Both the position numbers and the translations under genes were made by a program. Positions 63,702 through 63,834 of a DNA stretch of 63,834 nt are shown here, in pieces. Origin of the DNA: Bacteroidaceae bacterium (GTDB taxonomy: Bacteria > Bacteroidota > Bacteroidia > Bacteroidales > Bacteroidaceae). Position 1 is the stretch's first letter, and each line of letters starts with the position of its first letter. The stretch covers positions 1-63,834 of the forward strand of contig JAFWPH010000057.1 in assembly GCA_017509605.1 (NCBI GenBank). The letters run 5' to 3'. The notes beneath the pieces are model-generated. The model searched no databases and had not been told where the DNA came from. It was given only the letters and a program-made list of their open reading frames with translations.

Positions 63702-63834
63702 GTTCGCCCAGCATGGGCATACTCTAACGGGTGCAAGTCCCCAAGCCGCCCTGATAACGGGAAGGCTACAGCTAAAGACAAGGGTGTCCGTGGCGACGCG
63801 GAATCTGAAGGAAGTCGTCGGCAAACATCTGCTC
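63702..63834 (+). ncRNA. 5' end of a group II intron, cut by the window edge
   Basis: From 63702 (GTTCG, near the GUGYG consensus) the sequence folds as domain I of a bacterial group II intron: GCCCA-GCA-TGGGC, then GGGTGCAAGTCCC, then a CCC/GGG and AGCC/GGCT stem, 'GCTAAAGACAAGGGTGTCC', a CCGTG/CGCGG hairpin with a GCGA tetraloop, and 'GGAATCTGAAGGAAG'. These are the conserved domain I strings of bacterial introns that carry a reverse transcriptase. The rest, including any RT gene, lies beyond the window. The exact 5' splice site is inferred. Confidence 0.78.

Overview
The window looks like a chromosomal segment of a Bacteroidales bacterium, most likely Prevotella or a close relative. The reasons are: SusC/SusD outer-membrane genes with a FecR anti-sigma factor and an ECF sigma factor; many short lipoproteins; promoters of the Bacteroidetes type (TTTG, 19-20 bp, TAnnTTTG); large secreted proteins ending in a 'Y(N/D)LxGxR...KGIxIxNGKK' tail; and GH127/GH146 arabinofuranosidases. 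I saw no tRNA, rRNA, CRISPR array or transposase.

Layout. 1-7000: end of a possible regulator, a small secreted protein, two tandem DUF2207 membrane proteins and two lipoproteins, separated by unusual palindromic and heptamer repeats. 7366-11646: a very large secreted protein joining a tyrosine-phosphatase-like domain to a GH127 arabinofuranosidase. 11972-21229: a SusC/SusD uptake locus (TlpA-like lipoprotein, FecR, SusC with STN domain, SusD, lipoprotein on the minus strand; ECF sigma gene divergent). 21417-28148: a five-gene minus-strand operon I cannot assign to a known system (TerB-like protein, small membrane protein, zinc-ribbon membrane protein, 1224-residue membrane protein, lipoprotein). 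28343-30037: a membrane-spanning kelch/AraC regulator. 30400-37336: secreted or envelope proteins (PQQ-like propeller, OmpA-like, C1B peptidase, two exported proteins including an HExxH protein).

38099-40176 holds two tandem sigma-70 paralogs behind a long promoter-rich leader. 40313-42943 is nnr plus a DUF4831 gene. 43240-47969 is a housekeeping run: hpt, adk, obgE, pgeF, an AICAR transformylase and a small basic protein, closed by a strong terminator. 48114-50249 is tex. 50423-53449 is a GH146-type arabinofuranosidase, followed by an M16 peptidase. 56603-63637 holds two very large secreted proteins transcribed divergently. The last ~130 bases are the 5' end of a group II intron placed directly after a terminator.

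How it fits together: sigma, FecR and the STN domain of SusC suggest cell-surface signalling that induces its own uptake operon. The two arabinofuranosidases suggest use of arabinose-containing plant glycans, though neither sits inside a full polysaccharide-utilization locus here. The most novel-looking signals are the nested, covarying palindromic repeats with heptamer tandems, the five-gene TerB/zinc-ribbon envelope operon, the phosphatase-GH127 fusion, and the tandem alternative sigma factors.
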